Of a DNA stretch of 64,000 nt, positions 11,515-20,190 are shown piece by piece. The stretch spans positions 1 through 64,000 of the forward strand of contig NZ_FNDX01000026.1 in the NCBI RefSeq assembly GCF_900099765.1. The letters run 5' to 3'. The position numbers and the translations under genes are program-made. A model generated the notes under the pieces. The model searched no databases. It was given only the letters and a program-made list of their open reading frames with translations, and was not told where the DNA came from. This DNA comes from Paenibacillus typhae. Lineage in GTDB: Bacteria; Bacillota; Bacilli; Paenibacillales; Paenibacillaceae. Numbering within the stretch: position 1 is the first letter of the stretch; each line of letters opens with the position of its first letter.

Positions 11515-11544
11515 GAATAATGGCAGAAGGAACCGCGAATAATA
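11515..11544 (+). promoter_or_regulatory. Probable forespore (sigma-G-type) promoter of the ger operon
   Basis: GAATA (11515-11519), an 18-base spacer, and AATAATA (11538-11544) match the sigma-G pattern GHATR-N18-CATNNTA at all but one base. The gerA start codon follows 28 bases later. Forespore expression is what germinant receptors require, so pattern and context agree. Confidence 0.5.
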
Positions 11545-11572
11545 GGAACCATTATCAGAAGGGGGGAGTCCG

Positions 11573-13225
11573 ATGAGCAGCGGGCGGCGGAACATGGACA
11601 GCCAGGCGGAGGCAGCCGGTCTGACGGGCAGAGGCGGCAGAACATCCGGATTAACAGAAGATCTGGACGAGACGATCCTCAATATCCGGACCGAGCTTGG
11701 AGAGAGCCCGGACCTTAAAGTGCGCAGACTTCAGATCGGCGGAGAGCGCAGTGTCCAGGCGGCGGCAATCCATATCAGCGGGCTGGCGGATCCGGCTGCC
11801 GTCAATGAATTTGTAATCGGCTCACTCCTGGCGGAGCCGCAGAAGCTCCCGGAAAGTGCAGCAAATCCTGCCCGGATTCAGGCGGTGCTGCTGGACGGCA
11901 TTCTTGAGCTGGGGGATGCAGAGGTCACGGACGGCTGGAATGATCTGCTGCTGGCCGTGCTGTCTGGAGATACGGCTGTACTTATCGAGGGCTGCATGAG
12001 TGCGGTTCTCTGTGATACCAAAGGCGGGGAGTCACGCTCTGTAGAGGAGTCATCTTCCCAGATGGTCGTACGCGGGCCAAAGGACGGGTTCGTGGAATCT
12101 GTAGCCACCAACATATCCCTGATCCGCCGGCGGATCAAATCACCGAAGCTGCGGCTGGAATATACGAGAGTCGGCACAGAAACACAGACCCATGTAGCTA
12201 TGCTTTATATGAAGGAACTGGCAGGCAAGGATCTGGTGGAGGAAGTCAGGAGCCGGCTGAACAAAATAGCGATAGACGAAGTGCTGGAATCGGGCTTCAT
12301 CGAAGAGCTGATCCAGGACAAGACGTTCACTCCTTTCCCGACCATTTTTAATTCAGAACGCCCCGACGTAGCAGCAGGAAATCTGCTCGAAGGCAGGGTG
12401 GTCATCATTATTGACGGAACCCCGTTTGTGCTGATTCTGCCTGCAGTGTTCACCCAGTTTTTCCAGTCCGCGGAAGACTATTCGCAGCGCTTTGACATTG
12501 CGATCCTTATGCGGCTTGTCCGGTATGTCAGTTTTATAGTACTACTGCTAGGCCCTTCAGTGTATATTGCCTTAACAACCTATCATTATGAAATGATTCC
12601 GACTACCCTGCTTATTAATCTGCTCTCACAGCGGGAAACCGTGCCGTTCCCGGCCTTTGTTGAAGCGCTGTTAATGGAGGGGGCTTTTGAAATCCTTCGT
12701 GAAGCCGGTGTGCGGATGCCGCGTGTCATCGGACAGACCGTTTCGGTTGTCGGGGCGCTGATTCTCGGTTCAGCGGTTGTTGAGGCCGGCATTATTACTC
12801 CCATTATGGTTATCGTTATTGCCCTGACAGGTATTGCGAGCTTTGCCATCCCGTCATATAACATGGCGATTGCCGGTCGGATCATCCGTTTCGGATTTCT
12901 GCTGCTGGGCGGGATGTTCGGCTTCTACGGCATTACGCTCGGCCTGATCGTGCTGGTAGCGCATATGAACAGCCTGCGTTCATTCGGTATTCCTTATTTA
13001 TCGCCGTTCGTGCCGTTGTCAGTAAAAGGGCAGAAGGACACCCTGCTCCGGCTGCCGCTCTGGCTCATGAAATCCGGCAAAACACCGGCACAGCTCAGGA
13101 AGGAAATGCCGGATTACAAACGGGTGACAACCGGCCATGAAGCTGCGCTGGCGCCGCTTATACGCAATAACGATGCTGCCGGCAGGAAGCAGGACAGGGA
13201 GGATGGGCGAGATGAAGAAAAGTAG
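11573..13225 (+). CDS. Spore germination receptor A subunit (GerA family)
   Basis: 550 residues; the ATG at 11573 has GGGGGGAG upstream. A long soluble N-terminal half (about 1-270) is followed by a membrane half with about five or six helices (for example FIVLLLGPSVYIAL and FLLLGGMFGFYGITLGLIVLV). The segments LLEGRVVIIIDGTPFVLILP and ITPIMVIVIALTGIASFAIP are typical of GerAA-type proteins, which form the germinant-gated ion channel with B and C subunits in the spore inner membrane. The N-terminal 40 residues are Gly/Arg-rich and poorly conserved-looking. First gene of a gerA-gerC-gerB operon. The germinant cannot be predicted. Confidence 0.93.
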   Translation: MSSGRRNMDSQAEAAGLTGRGGRTSGLTEDLDETILNIRTELGESPDLKVRRLQIGGERSVQAAAIHISGLADPAAVNEFVIGSLLAEPQKLPESAANPARIQAVLLDGILELGDAEVTDGWNDLLLAVLSGDTAVLIEGCMSAVLCDTKGGESRSVEESSSQMVVRGPKDGFVESVATNISLIRRRIKSPKLRLEYTRVGTETQTHVAMLYMKELAGKDLVEEVRSRLNKIAIDEVLESGFIEELIQDKTFTPFPTIFNSERPDVAAGNLLEGRVVIIIDGTPFVLILPAVFTQFFQSAEDYSQRFDIAILMRLVRYVSFIVLLLGPSVYIALTTYHYEMIPTTLLINLLSQRETVPFPAFVEALLMEGAFEILREAGVRMPRVIGQTVSVVGALILGSAVVEAGIITPIMVIVIALTGIASFAIPSYNMAIAGRIIRFGFLLLGGMFGFYGITLGLIVLVAHMNSLRSFGIPYLSPFVPLSVKGQKDTLLRLPLWLMKSGKTPAQLRKEMPDYKRVTTGHEAALAPLIRNNDAAGRKQDREDGRDEEK

Positions 13226-14423
13226 TTTTTCTTTGGTTTTGCTTATTGCGATCCAACTGGTCATTCCGCTTGTGCTGGCCGGATGCTGGGACAGCGTCGA
13301 GCTTAACCGCCGGGCAATCGTGTCCGGTGTCGCCATAGACCGCGGAGAGGGGGAGGCCGAAAAATATGTCCTCTCCTTCCAGGTCATTGTCGCCGACGAA
13401 ATTTCCGGAGAAAATACACGCGGCATTTCACCCGTCGCTCTGTATACAGGCAAGGGGCACACGATGTTTGAGGCGCTGGCTAATGCTTCCCGCCAGACTG
13501 CCCGTTTTTTGTCCCTCGGCCATATACGTGTACTGGTTATTTCCGAAAAGGTGGCGCAGGAGGGCATCAAGGATATGATGGATGTGCTTGAGCGGGAAAG
13601 CGATACCCGGTTAACCAGCCTCATGTTTATTTCCAAAGGACAGCAGGCCCGCGAGATCATGTCAACCATGACCGTATTCAGCAAAATTCCCGCTAATGAT
13701 CTTGTGGAGAAGCTCGATACGACCTCCAAGCAGTTTGGTTACAACTACCGGATGGAAGTTGACGATGTAATCAGGGGAATTCAGCTCAGGGGCGGGGGGC
13801 CGGTCATTAACGGTGTCATTATTGACGGCAGCCGTGAAGGTGCGGATACGAATGACAACATGAAAACCATTGCCCCGCATGCAGTCATCAAGGTAACGGA
13901 GCTCGCTGCTTTTAAGGATGACAGGCTGAAGGGCTGGCTGAAGGGGAATACTGCGCTGGGGACAGCACTTTTGCACAATAAAATCAAAGGGTATCCGGCA
14001 GTCATCCGGTATCCGGGTTCAGGCTTTATAGCCTTTAATGTATACCAGTCCCAGCTTGAAGTAAGGGTCAAGGCAGCTGATCCGGAGCATCCTGTTTTTA
14101 TTGTGAAAATAAGCCAGCAGGTTTCAATCAAGGAAAGTCCAAACAGCCTGGATCTGACTTCCCCTGAGACCCTTCAGAATCTGTCGCCCCTGCTGATAGA
14201 GGATACCGCTACAAAAATCAGGGCAGCCATTGAAACGGCCAAGAAATATAAGAGTGACTATATCGGGTTCGGACAGGTAATGGAGCGCAAAAATCCGCAA
14301 GGCTGGAAAAAGGTAAGGGATCACTGGGAGGATGTCTTTGCAGCCTGTGAATTCCGGATAGAGGCCGATGCGGTCATCAGGCATACCGATATTCGCAGCA
14401 ACTCATTTCAGATTAATCCGTAG
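13212..14423 (+). CDS. Spore germination receptor C subunit, lipoprotein (Ger(x)C family)
   Basis: 403 residues. The ATG at 13212 is supported by AGGGAGG nine bases upstream and overlaps the end of gerA by 14 bases. The N-terminus is a lipoprotein signal (IAIQLVIPLVLAGCWDS) with the acylated Cys at about residue 24. Typical Ger(x)C segments follow: DSVELNRRAIVSGVAIDRG, the first-domain motif RFLSLGHIRVLVISEKVA, and the C-terminal domain around KIRAAIETAKKYKSDYIGFGQ. It would sit on the outer face of the spore inner membrane with the A and B subunits. The A-C-B gene order differs from the A-B-C order of B. subtilis gerA. Confidence 0.93.
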   Translation: MKKSSFSLVLLIAIQLVIPLVLAGCWDSVELNRRAIVSGVAIDRGEGEAEKYVLSFQVIVADEISGENTRGISPVALYTGKGHTMFEALANASRQTARFLSLGHIRVLVISEKVAQEGIKDMMDVLERESDTRLTSLMFISKGQQAREIMSTMTVFSKIPANDLVEKLDTTSKQFGYNYRMEVDDVIRGIQLRGGGPVINGVIIDGSREGADTNDNMKTIAPHAVIKVTELAAFKDDRLKGWLKGNTALGTALLHNKIKGYPAVIRYPGSGFIAFNVYQSQLEVRVKAADPEHPVFIVKISQQVSIKESPNSLDLTSPETLQNLSPLLIEDTATKIRAAIETAKKYKSDYIGFGQVMERKNPQGWKKVRDHWEDVFAACEFRIEADAVIRHTDIRSNSFQINP

Positions 14424-14440
14424 AGTGGTGGAGGAATAGT

Positions 14441-15541
14441 ATGGGAAAAGTAAAAATAGGATTGCTCCAGTTTTTCAGCATTACAATTCTGTTTGAACTG
14501 GGGACTTCCCTGGTGGTCAATCTGGGCATGGCGGCCGGCAGGGATGCCTGGCTTTCAATTCTGATCGGCTCACTGGCCGGCCTGCTGATGTTTTCGGGGT
14601 ATGCCTATCTGTACAGAAAACATCCGGATCTAACATTTATAGGCTACACCCGGAAGCTTCTGGGCAAAACCGCAGGGACACCAGTTGCGCTGCTATACAT
14701 TATCTTGTATATGAATCTTTCCGGCAGGGGGCTCCGTGACGGCAGCACGATGCTGGCGATGGCCTCGATGCACAACACACCCCTGTTCATTCTGAGCATG
14801 CTGATGATTTTGTCGAGCTCCTATGTGCTGCATAAAGGCACGGAGGTCCTGACGAGGACTTCGCTGGTATTTACTACAATTGTATTAATGATCGGTTTGT
14901 TCAGTATGATTCTGCTCATCCTTTCCGGTTCAATTAATCTGCAGCATCTGATGCCGGTGCTGGAGAATGGCTTGTGGCCGGTAATGGATTCCGTGGTGCA
15001 TCAAAATTATATGTTTCCATTCGGGGAAATGATCGTCTTTACCATGCTCATGCCCTACCTCTCCGATGTCCGCAAAGGGCCGTGGGTCATTGCTGCAGCC
15101 ATGCTCGTTTCCGCGCTGCTGCTCAGCGCCACGATCGCCCTTAATATCTCGGTGCTGGGGGCGGATATCGCAAAGCGTTCCCAGCTGCCGCTGATGCCGA
15201 CAATCAGCAAGATTTCTATATCGGATTTTATCCAGCGGGTGGATATCTTTGTGGTGATGGTGCTGATCATCGGGGTCTTTTTCAAAATGTCGGTCTTTTT
15301 CAGCGCCGCCCTGATCGGAATCTCGGAGTTGTTCAATCTCCCGTACCGGCGGATGCTTTATCCCTGTACACTGATCATCCTGTTTACTTCAATGCTGGAT
15401 GCCCGCAGCTTCACTGAGCATCTGGATGAAGGCGGCAGGCTGCTGTACACGGTCTACCCGGTGTTCATGATTGTTATCCCTGTTATTCTGATCATTATTA
15501 CGGCTGTCCGCAGCTACTTTTCGGCACCCCGTCCCGGCTGA
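14441..15541 (+). CDS. Spore germination receptor B subunit (GerB-type permease)
   Basis: 366 residues; GTGGAGGAA precedes the ATG. About ten membrane helices of the APC-like endospore germination permease family, starting with KIGLLQFFSITILFELGTSL and including MFPFGEMIVFTMLMPYL. In known receptors this subunit binds the germinant amino acid or sugar. It follows gerC after 17 bases and closes the operon. Its last 28 bases overlap, tail to tail, the small minus-strand membrane gene at 15514-15771. Confidence 0.93.
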   Translation: MGKVKIGLLQFFSITILFELGTSLVVNLGMAAGRDAWLSILIGSLAGLLMFSGYAYLYRKHPDLTFIGYTRKLLGKTAGTPVALLYIILYMNLSGRGLRDGSTMLAMASMHNTPLFILSMLMILSSSYVLHKGTEVLTRTSLVFTTIVLMIGLFSMILLILSGSINLQHLMPVLENGLWPVMDSVVHQNYMFPFGEMIVFTMLMPYLSDVRKGPWVIAAAMLVSALLLSATIALNISVLGADIAKRSQLPLMPTISKISISDFIQRVDIFVVMVLIIGVFFKMSVFFSAALIGISELFNLPYRRMLYPCTLIILFTSMLDARSFTEHLDEGGRLLYTVYPVFMIVIPVILIIITAVRSYFSAPRPG

Positions 15542-15771
15542 GTGCCGCGGACCCAATAGATAATATCGGGCACTATCAGTGCGAGCAGCATGACGGCGGC
15601 TGCCAGCTTTTCCGAAGCGGAATACAGCAGGTAATCGAGGATGTAAGCAATATTCCCCCTCCCGTAGCCGAACAGCCAGTCCAGCAGATACAGATACAGA
15701 AGGGATAGTGCTGATAAAATAAGGATCACTGCATACTTGCGAAGCAGCAATCTGCGCGTTTTTCTTTTCAA
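15514..15771 (-). CDS. Small two-helix membrane protein facing the ger operon
   Basis: 85 residues from a TTG start; AAAGGA lies about 10 bases upstream of it. A basic N-terminus (KRKTRRLLLRK) is followed by two hydrophobic helices at about 14-34 and 55-73, then a polar tail. Codon choice (CTG, GCC, ATT rich) resembles neighbouring genes, which supports coding. Size and topology recall the D subunits, two-helix accessory proteins of some Bacillus germinant receptors, but those are usually in the same operon, whereas this gene is on the opposite strand. No family was recognised, so the link to germination rests only on position and topology. Confidence 0.5.
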   Translation of the reverse strand: MKRKTRRLLLRKYAVILILSALSLLYLYLLDWLFGYGRGNIAYILDYLLYSASEKLAAAVMLLALIVPDIIYWVRGTQPGRGAEK

Positions 15772-15899
15772 CCCGGAACAGTCCTTTGCTGGTTAATAAA
15801 AGTAGTATGGGCATTTTCTGTAATGCCATGCAGGTCCTCTGCCTGGCCGGTTCATATTTGGGGCTCCTGAATGCTTATCATCCATCCCGATTTATGTTA

Positions 15900-15918
15900 C
15901 ATTAGTATGAAACTAATG
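15900..15918. promoter_or_regulatory. Inverted repeat in the promoter region of the methionine gene
   Basis: CATTAGT, 5 bases, ACTAATG: perfect 7-base arms ending 23 bases before the GTG start at 15942. It may be an operator overlapping the promoter of the homocysteine methyltransferase/MTHFR gene. No S-box riboswitch is seen in the 170-base leader. Confidence 0.4.
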
Positions 15919-15941
15919 ACAGTATAGGGGAGGTTCTTGCG

Positions 15942-17816
15942 GTGAAGCCGGATTTGCGCTCTGCATGGAAGAATAACGTGTTGGTCGGAGACGGGGCGAT
16001 GGGAACCTTTTTATATCAGAAGGGCTTCCCTGTCGGCATCTCCTATGAAGAATTGAATCTGAACTCTCCTGAGGTCATTGAAGATGTGCACCGCAGCTAT
16101 ATTGAAGCCGGAGCCGTGCTCCTGGAGAGCAACACGTACTCCGCCAATTATGACAAGCTGGCCAAATTCGGCCTCGAGGGCAGAGTGGAGGATATTAACC
16201 GCGCCGGTGTGCGGATTGCGCGGAAGGCGGCGGGGGAAGCCGGTTATGTGGTCGGCGCCGTAGGCTCCATCCGTGCCGGCAAACGGGCAAATCTGTCCGC
16301 TTCCGAGCTGAAACGTTTCTACACCCAGCAATTTGCTGCGCTGCTTGAAGAGCAGCCTGACGGGATCATGCTGGAGACCTTCTATGACGTAGAAGAGCTT
16401 CACCTGGCGCTGAAGGCGGTCCGCAAGCTAAGCAGCCTTCCGGTCATCTGCCAGCTCGCGGTGGATGAGACGGCGCGTACGCTTGACGGGTTAACGCTGC
16501 CGGAGGCTTTTCATATTCTGGAGCAGGACGGGGCAGACATTATCGGCTTCAACTGCCGGACCGGGCCTAACGGCATCAAGCGCGCCCTTAGAACACTGCA
16601 GGGAAGCCTGGCGCTGCCGGTGTCGGTCTATCCTAATGCAGGGATCGCCGATTATGTGGACGGACAGTACCGCTATGGTGCCACGCCGGATTATTTCGGG
16701 CAGATGGCCCCTGTCTTTGCGGATATGGGCAGCCGGATTATCGGCGGTTGCTGCGGTACAACACCGCAGCATATCGCTGAAATCTCGGCTGCGCTGCGCG
16801 GGTATGTCCCGCAGCCTCTGCCGGAGCCGGCCGTGAAGCAGAGTGCGGGGAGCATTATCGTGCATGAGCATCTGGAGGAAGACGGTGGCCGGAGCGGGCG
16901 CGAGCCGAATCTGGTGGATCTGGTGAAGGAGCGCCATACGGTGATTGTGGAGCTCGACCCGCCGCGCGATCTTGATATCACGAAGTTCATGAAAGGCGCG
17001 GAGGCGCTGCGCAGAGCTGGAGCAGATGCCCTGACACTGGCTGACAACTCCCTTGCCGTAACACGGATGAGCAATATGGCGCTCGGCTCCCTGGTACAGG
17101 CCCGGACCGGGCTCCGGCCGCTGGTGCACGTTGCCTGCCGGGACCGGAATCTGATCGGGACCCAGTCCCATCTGATGGGCTTTGATGCGCTGGGCATTGA
17201 CCATGTGCTGGCAGTGACAGGAGATCCGGCGCGGTTCGGCGATCTGCCGGGCTCAAGCTCCATTTACGATTTGACCTCATTCGAAATTATCCGGATGATT
17301 AAGCAGCTTAATGACGGGATCGCCTTCTCGGGCAAGCCGCTCAAACAGAAGGCCAGGTTTGTGATCGGGGCTGCGTTTAACCCGAACGTGAAGCATCTGG
17401 ACAAGGCAGTGCAGCGGCTGGAGAAAAAGATCGCCTCCGGCGCCGATTATATCATGACACAGCCAGTCTATGATCCGGAGCTGATTGCGAATATTGCGGC
17501 AGCGACCAGGCATCTCGACATTCCGATCTTCCTCGGAATCATGCCGCTGGCAAGCGGCCGCAATGCCGAATACCTGCATAACGAGGTACCGGGTATCCAG
17601 CTGTCGGATGAGGTGCGCAGGCGGATGCAGGGGCTCGAAGGCGAAGCCGGCAGGGCAGAGGGTGTCGCCATCGCCAAGGAGCTGCTGGATGCGGCCACAG
17701 CACACTTTAACGGGATATACCTGATGACCCCGTTTATGTTCTACGACATGAGCGTACAACTGCTGGAGTATATTTGGGCCAAGCAGGGGCGCAAATTGTC
17801 CCCCTTGTTTCGCTAG
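15942..17816 (+). CDS. yitJ: Bifunctional homocysteine S-methyltransferase / methylenetetrahydrofolate reductase (YitJ-like)
   Basis: 624 residues from a GTG start with GGGGAGG upstream. Residues 1 to about 290 form the homocysteine S-methyltransferase barrel (VGDGAMGTFLYQKGFP); the zinc cysteines are C205 in GFNCRTGP and C270/C271 in GGCCGTTP. Residues about 320-620 form the flavin-dependent MTHFR barrel (VELDPPRDLDITKFM, ALTLADNSLAVTRMSN, LAVTGDPARFGDLPG, YIMTQPVYDPE). Together they reduce 5,10-methylene-THF and transfer a methyl group to homocysteine to make methionine. It is transcribed alone, just upstream of the conserved yicC-recG block. Confidence 0.95.
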   Translation: MKPDLRSAWKNNVLVGDGAMGTFLYQKGFPVGISYEELNLNSPEVIEDVHRSYIEAGAVLLESNTYSANYDKLAKFGLEGRVEDINRAGVRIARKAAGEAGYVVGAVGSIRAGKRANLSASELKRFYTQQFAALLEEQPDGIMLETFYDVEELHLALKAVRKLSSLPVICQLAVDETARTLDGLTLPEAFHILEQDGADIIGFNCRTGPNGIKRALRTLQGSLALPVSVYPNAGIADYVDGQYRYGATPDYFGQMAPVFADMGSRIIGGCCGTTPQHIAEISAALRGYVPQPLPEPAVKQSAGSIIVHEHLEEDGGRSGREPNLVDLVKERHTVIVELDPPRDLDITKFMKGAEALRRAGADALTLADNSLAVTRMSNMALGSLVQARTGLRPLVHVACRDRNLIGTQSHLMGFDALGIDHVLAVTGDPARFGDLPGSSSIYDLTSFEIIRMIKQLNDGIAFSGKPLKQKARFVIGAAFNPNVKHLDKAVQRLEKKIASGADYIMTQPVYDPELIANIAAATRHLDIPIFLGIMPLASGRNAEYLHNEVPGIQLSDEVRRRMQGLEGEAGRAEGVAIAKELLDAATAHFNGIYLMTPFMFYDMSVQLLEYIWAKQGRKLSPLFR

Positions 17817-17854
17817 TAAGAATCAATTACAATAGTGTAATGGATGTGATTCCG

Positions 17855-18751
17855 TTGTCATTTAGCATGACCGGATACGGTCAATCATCCCTGCAATTCG
17901 GCGGTTACAAGATTACGTTCGAAGTCAAATCGGTGAATAACCGTTACTGCGAAGTTGTGCTGCGGATGCCCCGGGATTGGACGGTTTATGAGGATATGCT
18001 GCGCAAGACAGTGCAGAACCATATCAGACGGGGACGGGTAGATGTTATCATTAACAGGGAGACCGCGGATGAGGCGGTTGCCCTGCAGGAGCTGAACCGT
18101 CATGCGGTCAAATCCTATCTGGAATCGGCAGAAGCGCTGAAGAAGGAGTTCGGGCTTGCAGGAGAGTTGACTTTGCGTGATATACTCTCTATGCCCGGTG
18201 TTATGGAACTGAAGGAGGGGCCGGCGGCTCTATCAGCCGGTACACCTGAAGAATATGCCGGGATGCTTGAGCGGGGATTAACGGAGAGCCTGGAGTCGCT
18301 GCTTCAGATGCGTGCCCGGGAAGGAAGCTATCTTGCTGCCGACCTGTCGCGCAGGCTCGTCCATCTTGAAGAGCTGCATGCGGCGATGGCAGCCCTTGCC
18401 CCGGCGGTTGTAAGTGAATACCGCGATAAGCTGCGGCAGCGGCTGAGCGAATTGAATGACGGAACGTTCCCATTTGAAGAGCATAAATTCGGAATGGAAA
18501 TTGCTATTTTTGCCGACCGCTGTAACATTGATGAGGAGCTTACCCGGCTGTACAGTCATTTTGAACAATGCAGGGCCCTGCTTGATGGAAGTGAGCCGGC
18601 AGGACGCAAGCTGGACTTCCTTATCCAGGAGATGAACAGGGAGACGAATACAATCGGGTCGAAATGCAATCATCTGAATCTGGTGAATCTCACGCTTGAG
18701 ATGAAGGCGGAGCTGGAGAAGATTCGTGAGCAGGCGGCGAATATGGAGTAA
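17855..18751 (+). CDS. yicC: YicC-family endoribonuclease/adaptor (YloC)
   Basis: 298 residues. I chose the TTG at 17855 because GGATGTGAT, one base from a perfect Shine-Dalgarno, lies just before it and the length then fits B. subtilis YloC (about 290); ATG 17840 is the alternative. The N-terminus MSFSMTGYGQ is the family hallmark, and the C-terminal domain ends with the signature DFLIQEMNRETNTIGSK. YicC-like proteins are RNA-cleaving or RNA-decay factors. First gene of the block yicC-remA-gmk-rpoZ, the same order as in B. subtilis. Confidence 0.9.
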   Translation: MSFSMTGYGQSSLQFGGYKITFEVKSVNNRYCEVVLRMPRDWTVYEDMLRKTVQNHIRRGRVDVIINRETADEAVALQELNRHAVKSYLESAEALKKEFGLAGELTLRDILSMPGVMELKEGPAALSAGTPEEYAGMLERGLTESLESLLQMRAREGSYLAADLSRRLVHLEELHAAMAALAPAVVSEYRDKLRQRLSELNDGTFPFEEHKFGMEIAIFADRCNIDEELTRLYSHFEQCRALLDGSEPAGRKLDFLIQEMNRETNTIGSKCNHLNLVNLTLEMKAELEKIREQAANME

Positions 18752-18801
18752 CAGGAATTTCGGCAAGCAATGATGTAACTTATGGGGGGAACAACCGGAA
18801 C

Positions 18802-19062
18802 ATGGCAATCAAATTAATTAACATCGGCTTTGGGAATATCGTGTCGGCCAACCGTATTATTTCCATTGTCAGCCCGGAATCTGCACCGATCAAGCGTATC
18901 ATCCAGGAAGCCAGAGACCGGCATATGCTGATCGATGCAACCTATGGCCGCCGGACGCGGGCCGTCATCATCACGGACAGCGACCATGTCATCCTCTCGG
19001 CCGTTCAGCCGGAGACAGTGGCACACCGTCTGTCCAGTAAAGATGACGATAACGACGAATAA
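18802..19062 (+). CDS. remA: Extracellular matrix regulator RemA
   Basis: 86 residues. MAIKLINIGFGNIVSANRIISIVSP and DATYGRRTRAVIITDS (read in two stretches) identify RemA (DUF370), a ring-forming DNA-binding activator of matrix and osmoprotectant genes in B. subtilis. The acidic tail SSKDDDNDE is slightly longer than usual. A run of six G lies 11 bases before the ATG. It lies between yicC and gmk, its standard position. Confidence 0.95.
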   Translation: MAIKLINIGFGNIVSANRIISIVSPESAPIKRIIQEARDRHMLIDATYGRRTRAVIITDSDHVILSAVQPETVAHRLSSKDDDNDE

Positions 19063-19080
19063 CAACAATTGGAGTGTACT

Positions 19081-19650
19081 ATGTCAAAAGGATTGCTGAT
19101 TATTTTATCCGGACCATCCGGCGTTGGCAAAGGCACAGTGTGTACAGCACTAAGACCCAAGATGCCTGAGCTTGTCTATTCCGTATCTGCCACCACCCGC
19201 AGTCCGCGGGAAGGCGAAGAGAACGGAGTCAATTATTTTTTCAAGAGCAGAGATGAGTTTGCGGCAATGATTGAAGCAGACCAGCTGCTGGAATATGCAG
19301 AATATGTAGGGAATTATTACGGGACTCCGCGTGATTTTGTGGAACGGACGCTGGAGAGCGGCAAAGATATCATTCTGGAGATCGAGGTTCAGGGTGCGCT
19401 GAAGGTCAAGGAGAAGTTTCCTGAGGGAATCTTTGTCTTCCTGCTGCCTCCTTCGATGGATGAGCTCAAGGACCGCATCCGCGGACGCGGTACGGAGCAT
19501 CCTGATGTAATCAGCCACCGCATGTCTGTTGCCGAGGATGAGATTGGCCTGATCCGGCACTATGACTACGCCGTAGTGAATGATGAGATCGACCTCGCCT
19601 GCAAACGTATTGAGAGCATTATTATCGCCGAGCACTGCAAAGTAAGATAA
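19081..19650 (+). CDS. gmk: Guanylate kinase
   Basis: 189 residues; the ATG at 19081 follows GGAGTG. It phosphorylates GMP to GDP with ATP. P-loop SGPSGVGKGT (about 11-20), then the GMP-binding region VSATTRSPREGEENGVNYFF and EYAEYVGNYYGTP, and the lid with RIRGRGTE. The P-loop Lys is kept; the residue after it is Gly then Thr. Nineteen bases separate it from remA and 55 from rpoZ. Confidence 0.97.
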   Translation: MSKGLLIILSGPSGVGKGTVCTALRPKMPELVYSVSATTRSPREGEENGVNYFFKSRDEFAAMIEADQLLEYAEYVGNYYGTPRDFVERTLESGKDIILEIEVQGALKVKEKFPEGIFVFLLPPSMDELKDRIRGRGTEHPDVISHRMSVAEDEIGLIRHYDYAVVNDEIDLACKRIESIIIAEHCKVR

Positions 19651-19705
19651 TAAGCGCTGCCAGGATTGAACCATATTTACAGTAAATGATGAAGAGGTGT
19701 CTTAC

Positions 19706-19906
19706 GTGCTATATCCGTCTATTGATGAAATGATGAACAAGGTTGACAGCAAGTATTCGCTGGTTGTCGCTGCAGCCCGCCGGGCAAGACTGCTCCGTGA
19801 AGGCGGCAAGACTGATGTCAAAGCGCCTAAATCCCACAAGTTCGTCGGCGTTGCGCTGGAAGAAATCTATGAAGACCGCATCCTTGTAACCCGCGGCGAA
19901 GAATAG
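19706..19906 (+). CDS. rpoZ: RNA polymerase omega subunit
   Basis: 66 residues from the GTG at 19706, which has GAAGAGG eight bases upstream and gives MLYPSIDEMMNKVDSKYSLV, matching the start of Bacillus omega. The upstream GTG at 19697 overlaps the RBS and is rejected. SKYSLVVAAARRARLL is the conserved omega helix that supports beta-prime folding. Last gene of the gmk group; a hairpin without T-tract follows at 19931-19965. Confidence 0.95.
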   Translation: MLYPSIDEMMNKVDSKYSLVVAAARRARLLREGGKTDVKAPKSHKFVGVALEEIYEDRILVTRGEE

Positions 19907-19930
19907 CTTCCGCTTCTTGCTGCACCTGCA

Positions 19931-19965
19931 GCAGAAACAGCTCTCGTTTTAACAGCTGTTTCTGC
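19931..19965. other. Strong stem-loop downstream of rpoZ, no T-tract
   Basis: GCAGAAACAGCT pairs perfectly with AGCTGTTTCTGC around an 11-base loop. The following bases (CCGG) are not T-rich, so it may protect the mRNA 3' end rather than terminate transcription. Confidence 0.5.
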
Positions 19966-20000
19966 TCCGGTCAGCCGGAATTATGTAGTATAATGTCATA

Positions 20001-20051
20001 TGTAGCCCGTACCCGGGCTGTTCCTGACAACCGGAAGGTTGTTATTTTTTT
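20001..20051 (+). ncRNA. Candidate short leader RNA or attenuator upstream of coaBC
   Basis: A TATAAT box at 19989-19994 is followed by two tandem perfect hairpins: AGCCCG-TACC-CGGGCT (20004-20019) and ACAACC-GGAA-GGTTGT (20027-20042), then TATTTTTTT. The second is a good intrinsic terminator. Just downstream, CAACCTT (20064-20070) can pair with AAGGTTG (20035-20041) and so compete with the terminator. That would fit either a roughly 50-base small RNA or a transcription attenuator controlling coaBC, which starts at 20191. The -35 element is poor. Confidence 0.4.
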
Positions 20052-20190
20052 AGAAACGGGTGCCAACCTTGACTAAAGGCGGCGCAGCCGTTTCTTCTTG
20101 CCGGTATTGGCCAATTCGGGCTATCATCCGGCTATTGATTGTCAGATCAGGTTCAATTGAGCCTGATACAGGCTTGAAACAGGGGGGATT

